Shown here one piece after another: positions 45,329-58,504 of a stretch of 64,000 nucleotides of DNA; the stretch's first letter is position 1, and the number at the start of each line of letters is the position of its first letter. The stretch comes from Lepisosteus oculatus. Lineage: Eukaryota > Chordata > Actinopteri > Semionotiformes > Lepisosteidae. The position numbers and the translations under genes were made by a program. The notes beneath the pieces were generated by a model, which searched no databases, had not been told where the DNA came from, and worked only from the letters and a program-made list of their open reading frames with translations. The stretch lies in the NCBI RefSeq assembly GCF_040954835.1, contig NC_090698.1, positions 69,261,284 through 69,325,283 on the forward strand, written 5' to 3'.

Positions 45329-45463
45329 CTGATGATCTCAGCATACTCCTTGTCCTTGCCCTTGCTGTCCCTCCACTTACGGAACATGACAGAGGCATCT
45401 ACATTGGCTGGGGAGAAGGTGTTGGGCTCGTTCAGCAGGGAGATCACACTCAGCAGGATGGTC
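45329..45463 (-). CDS. UBE2R2: UBE2R2 coding exon 4
   Basis: The reverse strand encodes TILLSVISLLNEPNTFSPAN, VDASVMFRKWRDSKGKDKEY and AEII with split Arg codons at both ends. It is identical to human UBE2R2 in these stretches. It has 135 nt, acceptor TATAG|G (complement of 45464-45465) and donor CAG|GTACCG. It covers the end of the UBC fold. Confidence 0.97.
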
Positions 45464-48007
45464 CTATACAGAAGTACACATCAGCATGAAACACAAGGGC
45501 TCACACATTTGTAGTCCTGTTTTTGTGCCTCATTCCATTTCTACTCACTATTTGAAATGTAATATTATATAACCAGTCATTCAAATTCAAAAGTCATTAA
45601 CACTATAAAGAGGTTACTTCCTTCCTGCATTACATTATTACCTAAGGTTGAGTAACTACCATTGTAGCAACATTTACTCAAAGGTTTTACAAACCCCATC
45701 CAACCGTCACATACAATGTCAAGACCACCCCCAGAGCAATGCAGAAATCACCACAAACTCACAATAAAACACGAGCTCAGCTACCCATGCACAACACACC
45801 ATGTCAGTATAACAGTATGCGGAGAGGATTTGGATAGCTGCCAGTTCTTATCTATGTAATTGTTGTGACTTGGGGGCATATGAATTTCAGCTGAGGTTAG
45901 CATTGTTGCAGTTCCAGATTGATTACCTTATTCGCAGGGTTTGGAACATGGGTTTCATTTGGCAGTATTTACGTAGTTATCCTTGGGCTGGGAGACAAGT
46001 GAACATGGAGGAAGATTCTGACGTTGAATAGGAGTCCTTATAATTGACATAACTGCAAATCATTAAGACAGCCTTTTTAAAGAATAAACATTCTAATTAG
46101 GTCATTAACAATTGTGGTCCTCCACAGGCACGGACCATAGCACAAATACAAGGAGAAGAGGAATAGAGAGAACAGGCATCAGCCTCCTCTTCCTCTCCAC
46201 CAAAGCTATAGCATGAGATAGAGCTCCTCTTTCCAATCAAACTTGATTCCAGATTCAGTCAAGGTCATCTCAACGGTAAAAAGAATACAGAACATTGAGC
46301 TTAATTATAGACAAGAGCTTGCTGTATTATTTACTTTGACATTCCGATATCCGGTATTGTGGAATCCCTAGGATAAATCTCTCTCCTATTTTAGTGGTGT
46401 CGAGGTCGGACGGGGAAAGTGGGAGCGTCCATGTTTTAGAGCGGAAGATTTAGTCCTGGTTAGGCAAGTTCTTTCTGTCTGGCCCGTGAGGGTGTTTGTG
46501 GCGTTCAGTTTACAAGAGTAGAATTCTTGATTTTCTTTACCTACAGAAGGCAAGAACCTGAAACTGACCGATTGTATATATCTTTCTACAGTCTAACCAT
46601 TGTGTGAGTTGTACAGTTGTGTTGACTTGTCTAGCTTTGGCTTTTTAGCTGTGCCAGAGACTAAAAACACACGTGCCACACAGAGCTTTTTAACCTCTGA
46701 CTTGACAGGGTGAAATTATTAATCTTCAATATGACCTTTTATAGCAAGTTGGTGTTAGAACCCGAACACCTCTGCTGAGTCCTCTTTCAGGGGTTTCATA
46801 CTAGAATCTCCAGGACGTCAGTGTCTTCTCTGCATGTTAAACTCAGAAGTCAATTAAACAACCTAATTATGGTCTTATTTAGACACCTTTTTCATAAGGT
46901 CAACTGCTACTGTACCTACATTGATAGTGCAGGTGAGACAGATTTCAATTGGCCAGTTAAAATAAGTTTGGAATAGAGAGCTTGGGTGCAACAATAGCCA
47001 GTAGACCCAGCTCTCCCGAAATTGTTTTAAAGCTGTTGATTCAATGGGAAACATAAAGTACTTCTTTTTGTAGGTTGCAGCTCTCAAAGAGAGCCCTCTG
47101 GCAGCTGCCTGATGAACGTGCAGAGAGCCTCTCTTTCTCGTGCCTCTCGTCAGTCAATGAATCCAGCCCAGGCAATAAACTACACAGGTGTGGACAGCAG
47201 GTCCACCCCCTTCTAACCTGATCTCATCAGAACGCAGAAATCAAACATGGTACTAAGAGCAGTGATGGGACAAGAGACCTCCAAGGGAAACCAGGTTTCT
47301 GCGGTCAAGGATTTCCGAGCACCAGGAGTTGGCACTTTTCCATCTAGCCTAGAATTCCCAGGTAAAACTCTGGGATGTTCAAGAGGGAACCAGCTCTGCG
47401 GGTGGCTCTGCCCTTTGGATAACGGATTAGAAATCAGTCCTGACTGACAGTGAAAGACTTCATGGCACTGGTGGAACGAACAGGGGCACTAACCCCCCAC
47501 GTCCTGGCCTACTTCTACTCTGGTCTTCCACAGACAAGTCTACCTAAATTGCCTCCTGAATTCAAAATACTGAAGCGGTTTTTCTCTTCTCCACCTGACC
47601 TGCTCTGTAGATTGTTGGTCGACCGGGGAGCTCATGACTGGCTGGACAACACCTAGACATCAGTAAGTGTGGTATGGTAATAAAAAAAAAGAGACTTATT
47701 AAAAAAAAAAAAGTCTGTTCGGGGATGCAGATTTCTTCCTCTCATCCTCTGTATACATGGTTTTCTTGGAGTTTTGGACAGCACAGTACATACAGTATCA
47801 CACTGTTAATTACTCGCCCCAGCACCGCACTCCACACTGCTGCATACTGTACGTACTGCACGCTTTCAGCACTCGATTTAAAGCCTCCTGCAAAGCCTCG
47901 TGTACAAGCTCTTTTGTTCTGATTCTGACTCTCCCTGCCCACGCCTTCACCACCCCTCCCCCCTCCTCCTGTCCGCGACGAGCCCCCACCACCGGAGCCG
48001 TGTTTAC
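45464..48007 (-). other. UBE2R2: UBE2R2 intron 3
   Basis: 2544 bp with normal splice ends. Nothing coding or clearly mobile was recognised. Confidence 0.85.
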
Positions 48008-48105
48008 CTGACGTTCTGCGTGGGGTTCCACCTCTCGGAGGGCAGCTCTCCGCTCTGGGGGTCATCCACGGGGGGGTGCAGGATGGAGATGCACACATCG
48101 CCATT
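48008..48105 (-). CDS. UBE2R2: UBE2R2 coding exon 3 with the active-site Cys
   Basis: It encodes NGDVCISILHPPVDDPQSGE, LPSERWNPTQNV and part of Arg, as in human. The Cys in NGDVCISILHPP is the ubiquitin-thioester cysteine, and the following PPVDDPQSGELPSERW is the acidic-loop insertion typical of the CDC34/UBE2R group, needed for Lys48 chain building with SCF ligases. It has 98 nt, acceptor CCCAG|AATGGC and donor GTCAG|GTAAAC. Confidence 0.98.
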
Positions 48106-48520
48106 CTGGGGCAATAAAACACAGGGCCCGCAGGCGAGGCGACCAGAATGAACTCCCATTCACCGGTGTACCTCTCGTTCTCATGACATGTAAAAGCAGG
48201 GTGTAGGCAAGGAATAGTTATGACTCACACACTGCATATTTTGAATAAAAAAAAGCCCTAGCTACTGTTCTGAGTGTAACATGACAAACTATTATAATTA
48301 TTACCATAATTACAGCTGAACCACTCTGGCCACTAGCCTACACAGCCCCCTGCCTCTTCCCCAGGCTCTCAGATTTCCCTCCCCTCTCGCTGTCGGGTCT
48401 AATCAGAAACCCCCCAGATCTAAACAAAAACCCACTCTACTATCTTCTCTTTCCCTGTCTCTCGCTTCCAGACCCTTTCTCTCAGGCCTCTGCTGAGCCC
48501 CAGAAGCCAGTGCTTCTTAC
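48106..48520 (-). other. UBE2R2: UBE2R2 intron 2
   Basis: 415 bp with GT-AG ends. Pyrimidine-rich on the plus strand and otherwise featureless. Confidence 0.9.
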
Positions 48521-48607
48521 CTCGTAGATGTTTGGGTGCCACATCTTGGTGAGGAACCTGAAGGTGGGAGGTGAGTAGGGGTAATCTATCGGAAACTTGA
48601 TGTGAGC
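48521..48607 (-). CDS. UBE2R2: UBE2R2 coding exon 2
   Basis: It encodes AHIKFPIDYPYSPPTFRFLT and KMWHPNIYE, 29 codons identical to human UBE2R2. It includes the HPN motif that shapes the E2 active site just before the catalytic Cys exon. Acceptor ATGCAG|GCTCAC, donor GAG|GTAAGA. Confidence 0.98.
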
Positions 48608-49235
48608 CTGCATAAAGACAAGAGAGAGAAGGAAGGGAAAGAGACAGGGGTGAGAATGGAAGAGCATGTCTCTTTCCACTGGGTTTTCAAGTACCAAAGA
48701 GAAGAGCGTTAATTCATGTTAGACCTGCTTTTCCTACAATTAAAATTCCAATCCAATTAAAACCAAAATCTTTGCTTCTCTCCCTCTGGCAGACTGCAAT
48801 AACTCCAGTTCTTTAAGAATGAAAAAAAAAACAGTTTTGTGGTCCTGAAACAGCCAGGAGAGCAATGGGCATGTACAGAAAATAATGTACAATAAGCACT
48901 GGGAGACCATTTCAGGGAACATGTCAGAGCTGTGAGGATCAAAGATCTCTCCAAACCCATAGTTTCCTATTTCACCACTAACGGCCAGGATCATACTGAT
49001 CTCTCTGCCTGTGTCCTCACAGAGAAACTGTAGAATTCCAGACAGACATCCGAAACCGAAATCATCCTGAAACCAGGATCGCACCTTCCCCCTTATCTCA
49101 GCCACAGACTCATCTCCTCCTAATCTTCTCGATTCATTAGCAGGTTTTGACTTCTCCCTGAGTGTCGATACTCCTGCTCCCTGTCTTTTGTTCTCCCATG
49201 CTTCACTATCTGCTGACATCCCCCTCTCCCTCACG

Positions 49236-49302
49236 CCTGAAGAAGGCTCCACAGCCGGAACGTTCCCTTCTTTTCCTTCCAGCACGGAATAAATATACAA
49301 AG
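49236..49302 (+). mobile_element. Single-arm Penelope-type tail relic
   Basis: CCTGAAGAAGGCTCCACAGC, CGGAACGTTCCCTTC and CCAGCACGGAATAAATATAC match the right half of the 32.5 kb foldback element. The hammerhead-like 3' core reads GGAAC instead of GAAAC. Confidence 0.55.
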
Positions 49303-50639
49303 TTCAATAACGACATCCAAGAAAGAAGCAGCAGTGGGGTACCCAGAGCTCAATTAGAAGGGCGAACAGCATTCCCCTTTTACCAAATCCTTTCCCACTC
49401 ATAACAGGAAGAGTTCTCATTCGTCAAGTAAAGCGTCCAGAAATCACCCTCCTAAAGACACATTTCCCAGACACACAAATCTTAAACCTTCTTAGGTCCA
49501 TAACAGCTGGAGGACCACAGATGCAGACATACGCCAAAACCTTACATTGTACAAGGAAATCAGAAGGCCAAAGAGCAAAAGAAAGACTACAATAATGGGG
49601 GACTCAAATCTCCATCACACTGATGATAAAATGTGTATGGAAAATAACAGACAATTTGGAAAGAAAGAAGGTAACCAATGAGTTTATATTAATAATAATT
49701 GATAACGTCCTTCTAAGCTAAAGTGTCAAGACAATAATAAAAATAACTGTACTGAATTCTTATAAACAAAGGGTGACAGAAGTGAGAATTCGACTGGGGG
49801 ATTGTAACAAATAACTGGCAGTGTTTCCCAACTGTGCACATAAAGCCTAAATTATGATTTCAGAAAGAAAATGTTCAGCGACAATTTAAGAGGAATAGAC
49901 GAGGGTGACAGGAATAACAAATATGGAATTAAAAGGCAATGGATGTTTACAGACAGAAAAGTAGAATACAATTTCTCTGGCTAGAGGTACAGCGAAAACC
50001 CAACCCAACAGGAAAGAAATCCGTCTTGGAGGAAGAGGCCTATTGTATATACGGGGAGGACACAGGCAGAGGAGGCGTGTGAGGATGTTTGAGGATCTTC
50101 TACTCTCTACAGCTCCTGACACACAGACGACGTTCTGGACACGGCAGGACAGTGGAAACGTGCATCCGTGTTACTGAGGGAGATGCAGCCAGACTCCAAC
50201 TGTGCAACGCTCCATGTCATCCATCTCTGCATGTGGACGACAGGCAGCACTCGCCCGGCCTGGTACGTGCTGACTCGCTGTTTACCCTGTGCAGCCTAGC
50301 TGTGTGTCAGCACAGCCTCGAGTCCGGCCCCACAGAGGAAAGACAGAGGCTGCCTGCATATGGGAGCTCTGCAGGGAGGGGAATAATGGTGCTCATGAGA
50401 AAAGCACGCAGTGAGCAGACCAGGGCACTCACTCACCACATTCTGTGTGAGACAGCAGCAAACGCCAAAAGAGAAAAAGAGAGTGAGAAAAAGACAAGTT
50501 AGAAAGATACGAAGACAGCAGGTGCAGCATTCATCCCTCAGAGCTAAATATAGCAGGATCTCTGTGGGGGGGTCTGCAGTCTGGAGATCAGGACACAGCA
50601 CGCTGACAGCGAGAGAAAAGAGGTAGCGTACGACTTGAG

Positions 50640-51391
50640 AGGCAGTGTGGTTTTAGATTAGAGATTGGTTAGATCGGAGACTGGGAACGGGAGGCAGGGT
50701 GGTCTTGTGTTACAGATGAGAGGCTGGGAACGGGAGGCAGGGTGGTCTTGTGTTACAGATGAGAGGCTGGGAACGGGAGGCAGGGTGGTTACAGATTAGA
50801 GGCTGGGAACGGGAGGCAGTGTGGTCTTGTGTTACAGATGAGAGGCTGGGAACGGGAGGCAGGGTGGTTACAGATTAGAGGCTGGGAACGGGAGGCAGTG
50901 TGGTCTTGTGTTACAGATTAGAGGCTGGGAATGGGAGGCAGTGCAGTCCTGTGTTACAGATGAGATGCTGGAAATGGGAGGCAGTGTGGTCTTGTGTTAC
51001 AGATGAGATGCTGGAAATGGGAGGCAGTGTGGTCTTGTGTTACAGATTAGAGGCTGGGAATGGGAGGCAGAGCAGTCCTGTGTTACAGATTAGAGGCTGG
51101 GAATGGGAGGCAGAGCAGTCCTGTGTTACAGATTAGAGGCTGGGAATGGGAGGCAGTGTGGACTTGTGTTACAGATGAGAGGCTGGGAATGGGAGGCAGT
51201 GTGGTTACAGATGAGAGGCTGGGAATGGGAGGCAGTGTGGTTACAGATGAGAGGCTGGGAATGGGAGGCAGGGTGGTTACAGATTAGAGGCTGGGAATGG
51301 GAGGCAGTGTGGTCCTGTGTTACAGATTAGAGGCTGGGAATGGGAGGCAGTGTGGTCCTGTGTTACAGATGAGAGGCTGGGAACGGGAGGT
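50640..51391. repeat. 43-bp minisatellite in UBE2R2 intron 1
   Basis: The unit is AGGCTGGGAATGGGAGGCAG followed by TGTGGTCCTGTGTTACAGATTAG. Several units are shortened by about 7 bp (GTGGTTACAGATGAG). There are about 18 units, with early ones having GGGAACGGGAGG and later ones GGGAATGGGAGG. Confidence 0.93.
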
Positions 51392-52566
51392 ATATTTTTT
51401 CTGATGGGTACGATGGGAAAAGGAGTGTTTGCATTCATTGCGAGGAGCCAAATGAAGTGGTAACAAAATCCACAGTAGAGCAACAGCAGCAAGAAATCCA
51501 GTACCTGGATCAGAACTGAGATCGGCATGAGAACCAATAAGGAAACAGGGCCGTCTGAGCCAAGCCAACACTTGTGCACAACACTAAAAACTCTGAAAAG
51601 CAGATGAGGTTTCCATCCCAACAAAAAGATTCCGGATTCCCACAATAACATCAGCAGACGTACTTCTGAGAATTATACTTCTTTTAAAGCCTAGTGTGCT
51701 TGGGAAGCCTCCCCATGCTTTTTAACGGTATATCTCTTCCAGCAATCTGAAGTTATGTTCAATATTTATGAACATCTTTAGAATGAATGCTCAGTTCTAC
51801 AGATCCTGCGGCAACCACCAGTCTGTACAGAGAGTACATTAATTTTAGAAGAAAAGAAAATCACAGAAAAGGGCAGATTCGTTTCAACAGCTCTCTTTGA
51901 AATTAACACAGTCATTAAGAAATAAAAACGGCCTCATTTAGTAAGGGGTTGTCAGACTCCAGTTCTGGTTATCCGCATGATCTCTCTATCTTCTGCATCT
52001 TCACCTCACGGCTACTTTTAAACCTTCTATTCAATTAGATAGCCGTGTCCGTTCTGCACGGTGTTCGTGGAGATCCTTGGCACTGGAAACAGCAAGGCTC
52101 CACCTTGAACGCCGAGACCTGGCCAGTCGCTCGGGCCGGGACTGAGGAAAGTGATCCCCGGACATGAGGATTCACTCCCCACTGCCAGGACGGGGTTCAG
52201 ATTCCTCAGCCCAGAACGCCAGCGCATGATTCCCCACACTCCCAACGCCCCAGCCTGGCTCTGAACGCAGGCCAGGGTCCTCCACACTGAAAACTGAATG
52301 TCTTTTGAGTGTAAAGATCTAGGGGGGAGATAGAGACGCGCTGCTGCAGAATCCCACACTCCGTTCTGCTTCTGTTCTGACTTACTCCTCTGGGTCAGCA
52401 GCCACAGACGGCTTGGTATGCCTCCCAGCACCTACTCAGCTTAGCTTGCCAAGACGGGGTTTGTGACTTGCTTTAAAACTAGAGATGTAGTGAGAACAGG
52501 GTGAGAAAATGGACCTATGACGCGAGTGGGATGGGACTGCCTTAGAGAGAAATACTGGCGCTGCAC

Positions 52567-52600
52567 GGGAGAGAGAGAAAAAGAGAGAGAGAGAGAGAGC
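52567..52600. repeat. (GA)n microsatellite
   Basis: GAGAGAGAGAAAAAGAGAGA and following GA dinucleotides. Confidence 0.85.
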
Positions 52601-53236
52601 GCGCCAAATGAGAAAGAGATTGAGGAGGGGGGCTCAATCACCTGGACGACTCATGACAGGAGTCGGGTATAAGCAGTACAGTCTGTACAAGAAAAAGCCC
52701 GCAGTGAACAAAGCAAACACGGACAAACCGCAGCCCAGAGCGAGGCAGAAAGAGAAAGAGAGAGAGAGAAGTCTGGGCACAGGCCGTTCTGTACAAAGCC
52801 ACCTCCATCCTCTCCACTGTGCAAAACGGTTACCCTTCCTTGAGGATGGAGACGAGCACTGGGCTCAAAGGAAAGGTATACACAAATACACACAGCCGAT
52901 CGCTTTCATTAATCTCCTGCCACCCAGGGCCCCTCTTTCTCTCTAGATTCACTCCTAAAATACAATCTGTCCGTGGCTTCTCTTCTTGTCAGGAGTTCTC
53001 AGAGCAGGTACCGGAGAGAACCAGCGCCGACGAAGGCAACGACACTGGAAAGGTTATATAAGAGAGGGGTCAGGAGTCCAGAACCCCAGTCGCTACCCCC
53101 CAGGGTCTCTGGCCACTGCCAGCTCTCGTTTTAAAGGCACGCACTTCTTTGAATGTCTCCCTTCCACAACCGGAGAATCTGGGAGGAACTGTGTCAAAAC
53201 ACTTCTGAAATGCTATCATGCTACTCTGTATACAAG

Positions 53237-53345
53237 ACCTATCTCTTCTAAAGTATTGGAGGCTATACCCTAGAATCCTGTTGCCATGTAGAGAAGCCTC
53301 AAGTTTAGTTCCAATTCCCATAACCTTACATATAATAAAAAGGTT
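53237..53345 (+). repeat. Dispersed relative of the 5S A spacer
   Basis: ACCTAT..CTAAAG, AGAATCCTGTTGCC, TTTAGTTCCAATTCCCAT and CCTTACAT follow the order of the A-spacer string AGAATCCTATTGCC, TTTAGTTGTAATTTCCATTT, CCTTCCAT near 7088-7155. So this part of the spacer belongs to a dispersed repeat family. Confidence 0.5.
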
Positions 53346-55087
53346 ATTCATCTTTATAAGGTATAAATACCTTCATAAGGTATATTCATCTTTACTTACT
53401 TGTTTCAGTTCTGTTGCCCTGTTTTTGGACGGGTGGCTTTTTCTTCATTAGCCATTTGCCAGTCAGGGGGTATCACCCCTGCCCTGAGGGACTGTTGGAG
53501 GCTATCGGGTAAAGTTAGTGCTTAACAACTCTTGATCACTTCGATACAATTCATAACATGCCATTAGTACCCGGAGATTTGTTTATCTTGCGTGGCTCTC
53601 GTACGTATAACATGTCCGCTTCTTCTCCGCAGATCAAAGTCAGCGCATGTATTTATCTACAGGGATATAGTCCAGTCTATAAAGATGCAATGAGAAGGCA
53701 GCTTGATCGGGCCTGTTTCAGCCAGGCTCACTGGCTCAGAGCAGATCAATAGGTCTTGTCAGGAGTGCTCAAGCTGCGCAGAGCAGGTCTCTGGGTGGAG
53801 CTCTGCTGTATTACAGCGCTGATATTGTTATCTAAGGTCTACAGGGAGGCTGCTGCAGTGCCAGGGCTGTTCCACTACAGAACTGTGTAAAACAGCTCCA
53901 GCTCCAAACAAGTACAGGTCTACAGATAAACACACACCGTCTCGCACTCTGACTGGACAGGCTGAGGACTGCAGGGAATCAAAACATTCACTGGGAAACT
54001 AGGGGGAAGACGATGAAACTCCATTGCAAGCAGTTAGATGCATTTTAGGCTTTTATAAAGTACAGAACATTATATGACCCAACATATAGTAATTGAAAGC
54101 TGTTATTCTATTTGGAGCAAAAACAGTATGCAGCTTAATGAAGTTCGTGCTTTTCTGCTTATTCAGGACAATTAGCCTGAGATTCAAATGTCACTTAATG
54201 GGATTCAATATGCAATACTGATGTCCCTGTACAACTGCAAATTATTTCGGAACAGCCAGGGGAAAGATGACAAACTTCCATGCTTTCTCCATCCGATGGG
54301 CAGCGCTGCCCACACTGCCAGTGTCCTCGTTTCCAGTCCCTCAGCTCCCGGGCCGGAGGACATCAGGACACAAGGGAGATGACGGATGGGCCAGAGGCTC
54401 TCGCCCGTGGGCCAGCCAAGCACCGCGATGAGCGGAGGAAAGAGAGAGGCCAGGAGAACATCAGAGCACCCGAAGGCAGTCCGAGGAGTGTCCCGCTAAC
54501 TCCGCTGTACAGAAGATTCTATAGTTTAAAGGACTCGCGCTGCCCGGCTCTGTCATTCACAGCCGCCGATTCAAAAGAGAAAATAAGAGGGGAGAGGGAG
54601 AGACGGAGGAGACGAGGCCAGAGTGGGGAGAGAGATGCAACAGTGGTGAGCAGATACAGGGGTAACAAGGCAGAGAAACGGAGTGGGAGAGAGAAAAGGG
54701 CAGACAAGACTACATGACATTTATAGGCCTCTGAGCCTCTTTCAGAATGGAGTGAAGAAGACCTGCGTCTCAGTACTCGGATGAACTGTACAGCAGGATC
54801 ACGCGGGGGTCTGGCCGAGCAGCTCCTCCCTCTCAAGGCTCAAGGCTGGGTACGCAGGCACTGCGAGAAAACTGGCTTTGGCCATCTCTGCCAGCAACAG
54901 GAAGAGTTCAGCAGCAGTGCAGAAATGAGGAAGTGACTGGAACGCAGTAAATATTACTGTGTTCTCATCCCTCCCACGTGTGTTTTCATGAAAGGCAGAA
55001 AACAGGTTTCATCCACCTTCCTTGTACAGAGTTCCTAAACAGCAGGAACAGGGGGAGCTGATCCCAGGGGTCTGGACACAAATCCCA

Positions 55088-55190
55088 GGTTACAAACGAG
55101 AAGAGGCCGCTCAGTTCCTCAGTTTCTTGGAAGACGTCAGGGTACCTGCTCCAACAACACTTGGGCAGCTTGATTCACACTCCCACCAGC
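55088..55190 (-). mobile_element. CR1/L2-like LINE 3' end fragment
   Basis: The reverse strand reads GTGGGAGTGTGAATCAAGCT, GCAGGTACCCTGACGTCTTC, CAAGAAACTG and GGCCTCTTCTCGTTTGTAAC. This aligns with the WNKLP..TLASFKK region and TTTGTAACC end of the family seen at 34.4 kb. Confidence 0.55.
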
Positions 55191-55767
55191 TCTTCAAGTT
55201 AAATTAGAAAGAAACAAATCAAAACGGTCCATCAGACAAAAGCTCCAAACTGAACTACATGACACGATTATAATTCAACGGGAGCCCTTCAAAACCTGAA
55301 ATATTATAAATGATCAGAAAACCTACACAAATAAATATTTCTTTCACAGAGCAAAGATTTCCTCTCCTTCGTAGGAGACAAGTACTCAGTCACCAGCAAG
55401 ACCCTTATCAGACATGATGTGCTACACGGACTGGTCATGTGTGCGTTTATCTCGGCTGCATGTGACGAAGCACCGACAAGCGTGCGAGGTTCAGGAAAAG
55501 GTACAGAATCAAGGCAGAAAGTAACACATGACCGCAGAGCAGCGTCAAACCTCTCTGTCTGGAGAGAAAAAAGCCAGCCGACCCCCACTACCAAATCCAG
55601 AGACTCGGGGGTGTCCCGTCTATATACCAAACAATGAGGAAAAAAATAAGCTAAAAAAAATCAATGGAAACAAAGACACTATACGAATTAACTAATGATG
55701 TCGTTATTTCATTTCACGTGCATGTGGATGTGGATGGAATTTTTATTCAGTTTTATGCATTACCATT

Positions 55768-56020
55768 CGGCTAAGGATCTGCCCTGTGGCTGGAAGGTTG
55801 ACGGTTCGTATCCCGCGGCCGGCAGAGCAATCCTACTCTGTTGGGCCCCTGAGCAAGGCCCTTAACCCCCACTGCTCCAGGGGTGCCATATAAACGGCTG
55901 ACCCTGTGCTCTGACCCCCAGCTTCTCTCCCTGTCTGTGTATCTCATGGAGAGCAAGTTGGAGTATGCAAAAAGACAAATTCCTGATACAAGAAACTGTA
56001 TATGGCCAACAAAGTGATCT
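55768..56020 (+). mobile_element. tRNA-derived SINE, near-complete copy
   Basis: The head has a Pol III A-box-like GGCTAAGGATC and a B box GGTTCGTATCC. The body (TTGGGCCCCTGAGCAAGGCC, CTTAACCCCCACTGCTCC) and tail (ATGGCCAACAAAGTGATC) follow. Same family as 3676-3900. Confidence 0.75.
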
Positions 56021-57339
56021 TAAGAGGTCAAATGCACTAGCAGGGCACAGTAAAAGCTGGATCGGGTGGTATCTGTCGCTCCTATCAGTACTCACACTGC
56101 TGACTGCACAGCCCTCCTAATGTGCCAGTTGCTGGCCTCTACTCAAGGGCTGCAGGGGCAAACGCTCCACACTCAGCTTTCAGAGGAGGTCAGCGTCTGG
56201 TCAGGACAGGGCCAGAGGGGTGATGCCTCCCCTGTTTCAAGGCGAAACAGAGGCAGGGCCGACAGGAATGCCAAGGCTTGTGGATAATGGCAAACCAAAT
56301 AATTCGTGCTGGACAGCGTGGGGCTTGAATGTAGGTACATGGCGGCATTTCAGCTAAATGTGAGGAAGGAGAAAGAAAAAAAGACAAAAGAAAAGACACA
56401 GGGAGAAAAGACGTTCAAATCCTATGACTGGTGTGAGATTTTGTCCAGGGGAAGGGTACGAACATTGTAATGGCTCTGGTACAAATATATCATCCCTTTA
56501 AATATTTCTACAACCCAAATCTTAAAAAAAAAAAAACATCCACCTCTTATATGGGTAAATGGGTACAGGATGATGAAAAACCCCAAGTTTCTCTGAATAA
56601 AACATTAGCTTTCAGTTAAGTTAGAAAGTACATAAAGTACAATAACATACTGTATAAGACAGGCCTACAAACATTGTGCTGTACTCAGGGGTGGAGAGTA
56701 ACAGCGCTACATAATCAAATTTAAAACATTTGTTAACCACATTCTGATTACATGAACCTAAGGCGACGTAATCAGATCACCTTTATAGGTAATTACAACG
56801 ATTTACGCAGGAGGTTGGCGTTTTGCTGTATGAATATAAGGGATATAATAAACAGTGTCATATGACACACTGCCTATTGTAATGGTTTATGCACCAAGCA
56901 CCAGCACCTACAATCTGGCTGCTGGCACTGCACCAGAGTCCACCAGAGTCCTGTTTTTCAGGACTGTTAATTCACACATGGGAAAGGGACAACAAACATA
57001 TCAAAGTACAGCACGTACTCTGCTTGTCACCGCAAAGCTAGTTTCAGAAAGCATTTTCAAGTAAGGGCTGACAAAAATCATAGCATGCGTGTATTTCAAA
57101 TGGGAATAAAAGTCATATGAAATGCATTCTAGGGAAACGACAATAGGGGTTTTGTGAAGATTTCATTTACAGCTTTGTAGACTACAAATGCAGTCTTATA
57201 GGTTTATCTTATTCATTATATATAATACAATAAACAAACAGTGGGATTTTTTACTGCTTAATTGAAGCTGTATCAAATCAAAGCGTACGTTCACGCACTT
57301 GGCTCCGCTGGCTGTGTGCCGAGTTAAGGCCTCGGTCCC

Positions 57340-57665
57340 GAGACTTCACATCGTACAGCAGGAGACCCGCCTTTTCACTGGGATACTCTTCCTGAGCACC
57401 TCAAACACACACCCTCTGCTGAAGCTCTTAAATCTCACCTTAAAGCCTACTTGACAGCCTTTAATTCTTAACCTGCTTCGGAGTTAGAATTTCACATTAC
57501 GACGTTTTGTACTACTACTACTATTAATAATAATAATAATACCACCACCTTTTTTAGCTCGTTACACATTTCTTACGTGTATAATTTATGTCAAGTATCT
57601 TGAGAATGCCCTGGATTTAAGGACTCTATATAAAACATGATATTATCCAGTATATGACTGAGCGA
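57340..57665 (+). mobile_element. LINE 3' end of a second family
   Basis: A forward frame reads WDTLPEHLKHTPSAEALKSH, then LKAYLTAFNS stop. This is the usual C-terminus of CR1/L2/Rex-type ORF2 proteins (WNxLPxxLRxAxSxxxFKxxLKTxL). It is followed by an ATAATAATAATA run and a GGACTCTATATAAAA tail. Confidence 0.6.
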
Positions 57666-58504
57666 TGAGACGGAGGTGAGATCTAAGCAGGTAGCTTCCC
57701 TGTTACTGCTGTTATCCCACCTGTCATTCGAAAGTACCTCACTTCTTCAACTTCGCTCCGTGCTTCTGCATTTGATAAGTCTGCAGTGAGCAATTTTATT
57801 TCAAAAACAATTTGATTAATTTTATTCTCCGGAGAAAAACCGTGGTCTACTGCATACATTTGGCGAATTTAATTCACGGGAACAAACACCGGATTCTCTT
57901 TAATGAAACATAACAGTCTTGCATACTCTTGTCTGTTGCATAAAACATTGCCTTCTCCTCTGCTGTTCTTTACATTTTGAAATGCAGGCTAAATGTAATT
58001 GAGAAATGCTGACATGAAGTAAAGCAGCAGAACAATTGACAGACGACTGACGGGAACAAGCGATGAGTAATGAATTGCTGTTTAAAAGTCACCCTCCCAA
58101 CCCTGGGCTGTGCAAAACAACTAGAACTTGCTTTCTGCACCCTTGAAAACAGCTCCCCTCCTCCCTGAGGGTGTGGAGAAAGACGTGGTGCGGTAGCCAG
58201 GGAACAGAAAAGGCGTGATGGTGCCCAGCGCCTCCCGCTCCAGGGCCTGGCAGCATGCGCCGTGTCCGTGCCAGGACTGGGGCAGAGGGTACGGCCTTCC
58301 TCTCCGTCTTTCAACGCAGAGGGGGGGTGGCACAGCCCTGCCCCGTAGGAAGTCAGCCGGCAATGAGGCAGGAGCACAACCAGCGGTGCACTTTTCCAGA
58401 TTGCGTTTCCACGCAAAACGAAGGCTATCACAGAACAGCCAGCTTGTGACAGTTTCTCTCTCTCCCTCTCCCCCCCATACCGGTGCTGTCGAGGCTAGCG
58501 GTCG

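Noticed and set aside
44742-45514. Three overlapping plus-strand frames of about 200 codons
   Set aside because: They come from a 50-bp tandem unit without stops, and overlap UBE2R2 exon 4 on the other strand.
48740-49300. 186-codon minus-strand frame upstream of UBE2R2 exon 2
   Set aside because: No recognisable domain, ordinary intron composition, and it runs through a Penelope-type tail relic.
55801-55815. tRNA gene suggested by a GGTTCGTATCC B box
   Set aside because: It sits in the head of a SINE; the cloverleaf does not hold beyond the A and B boxes.
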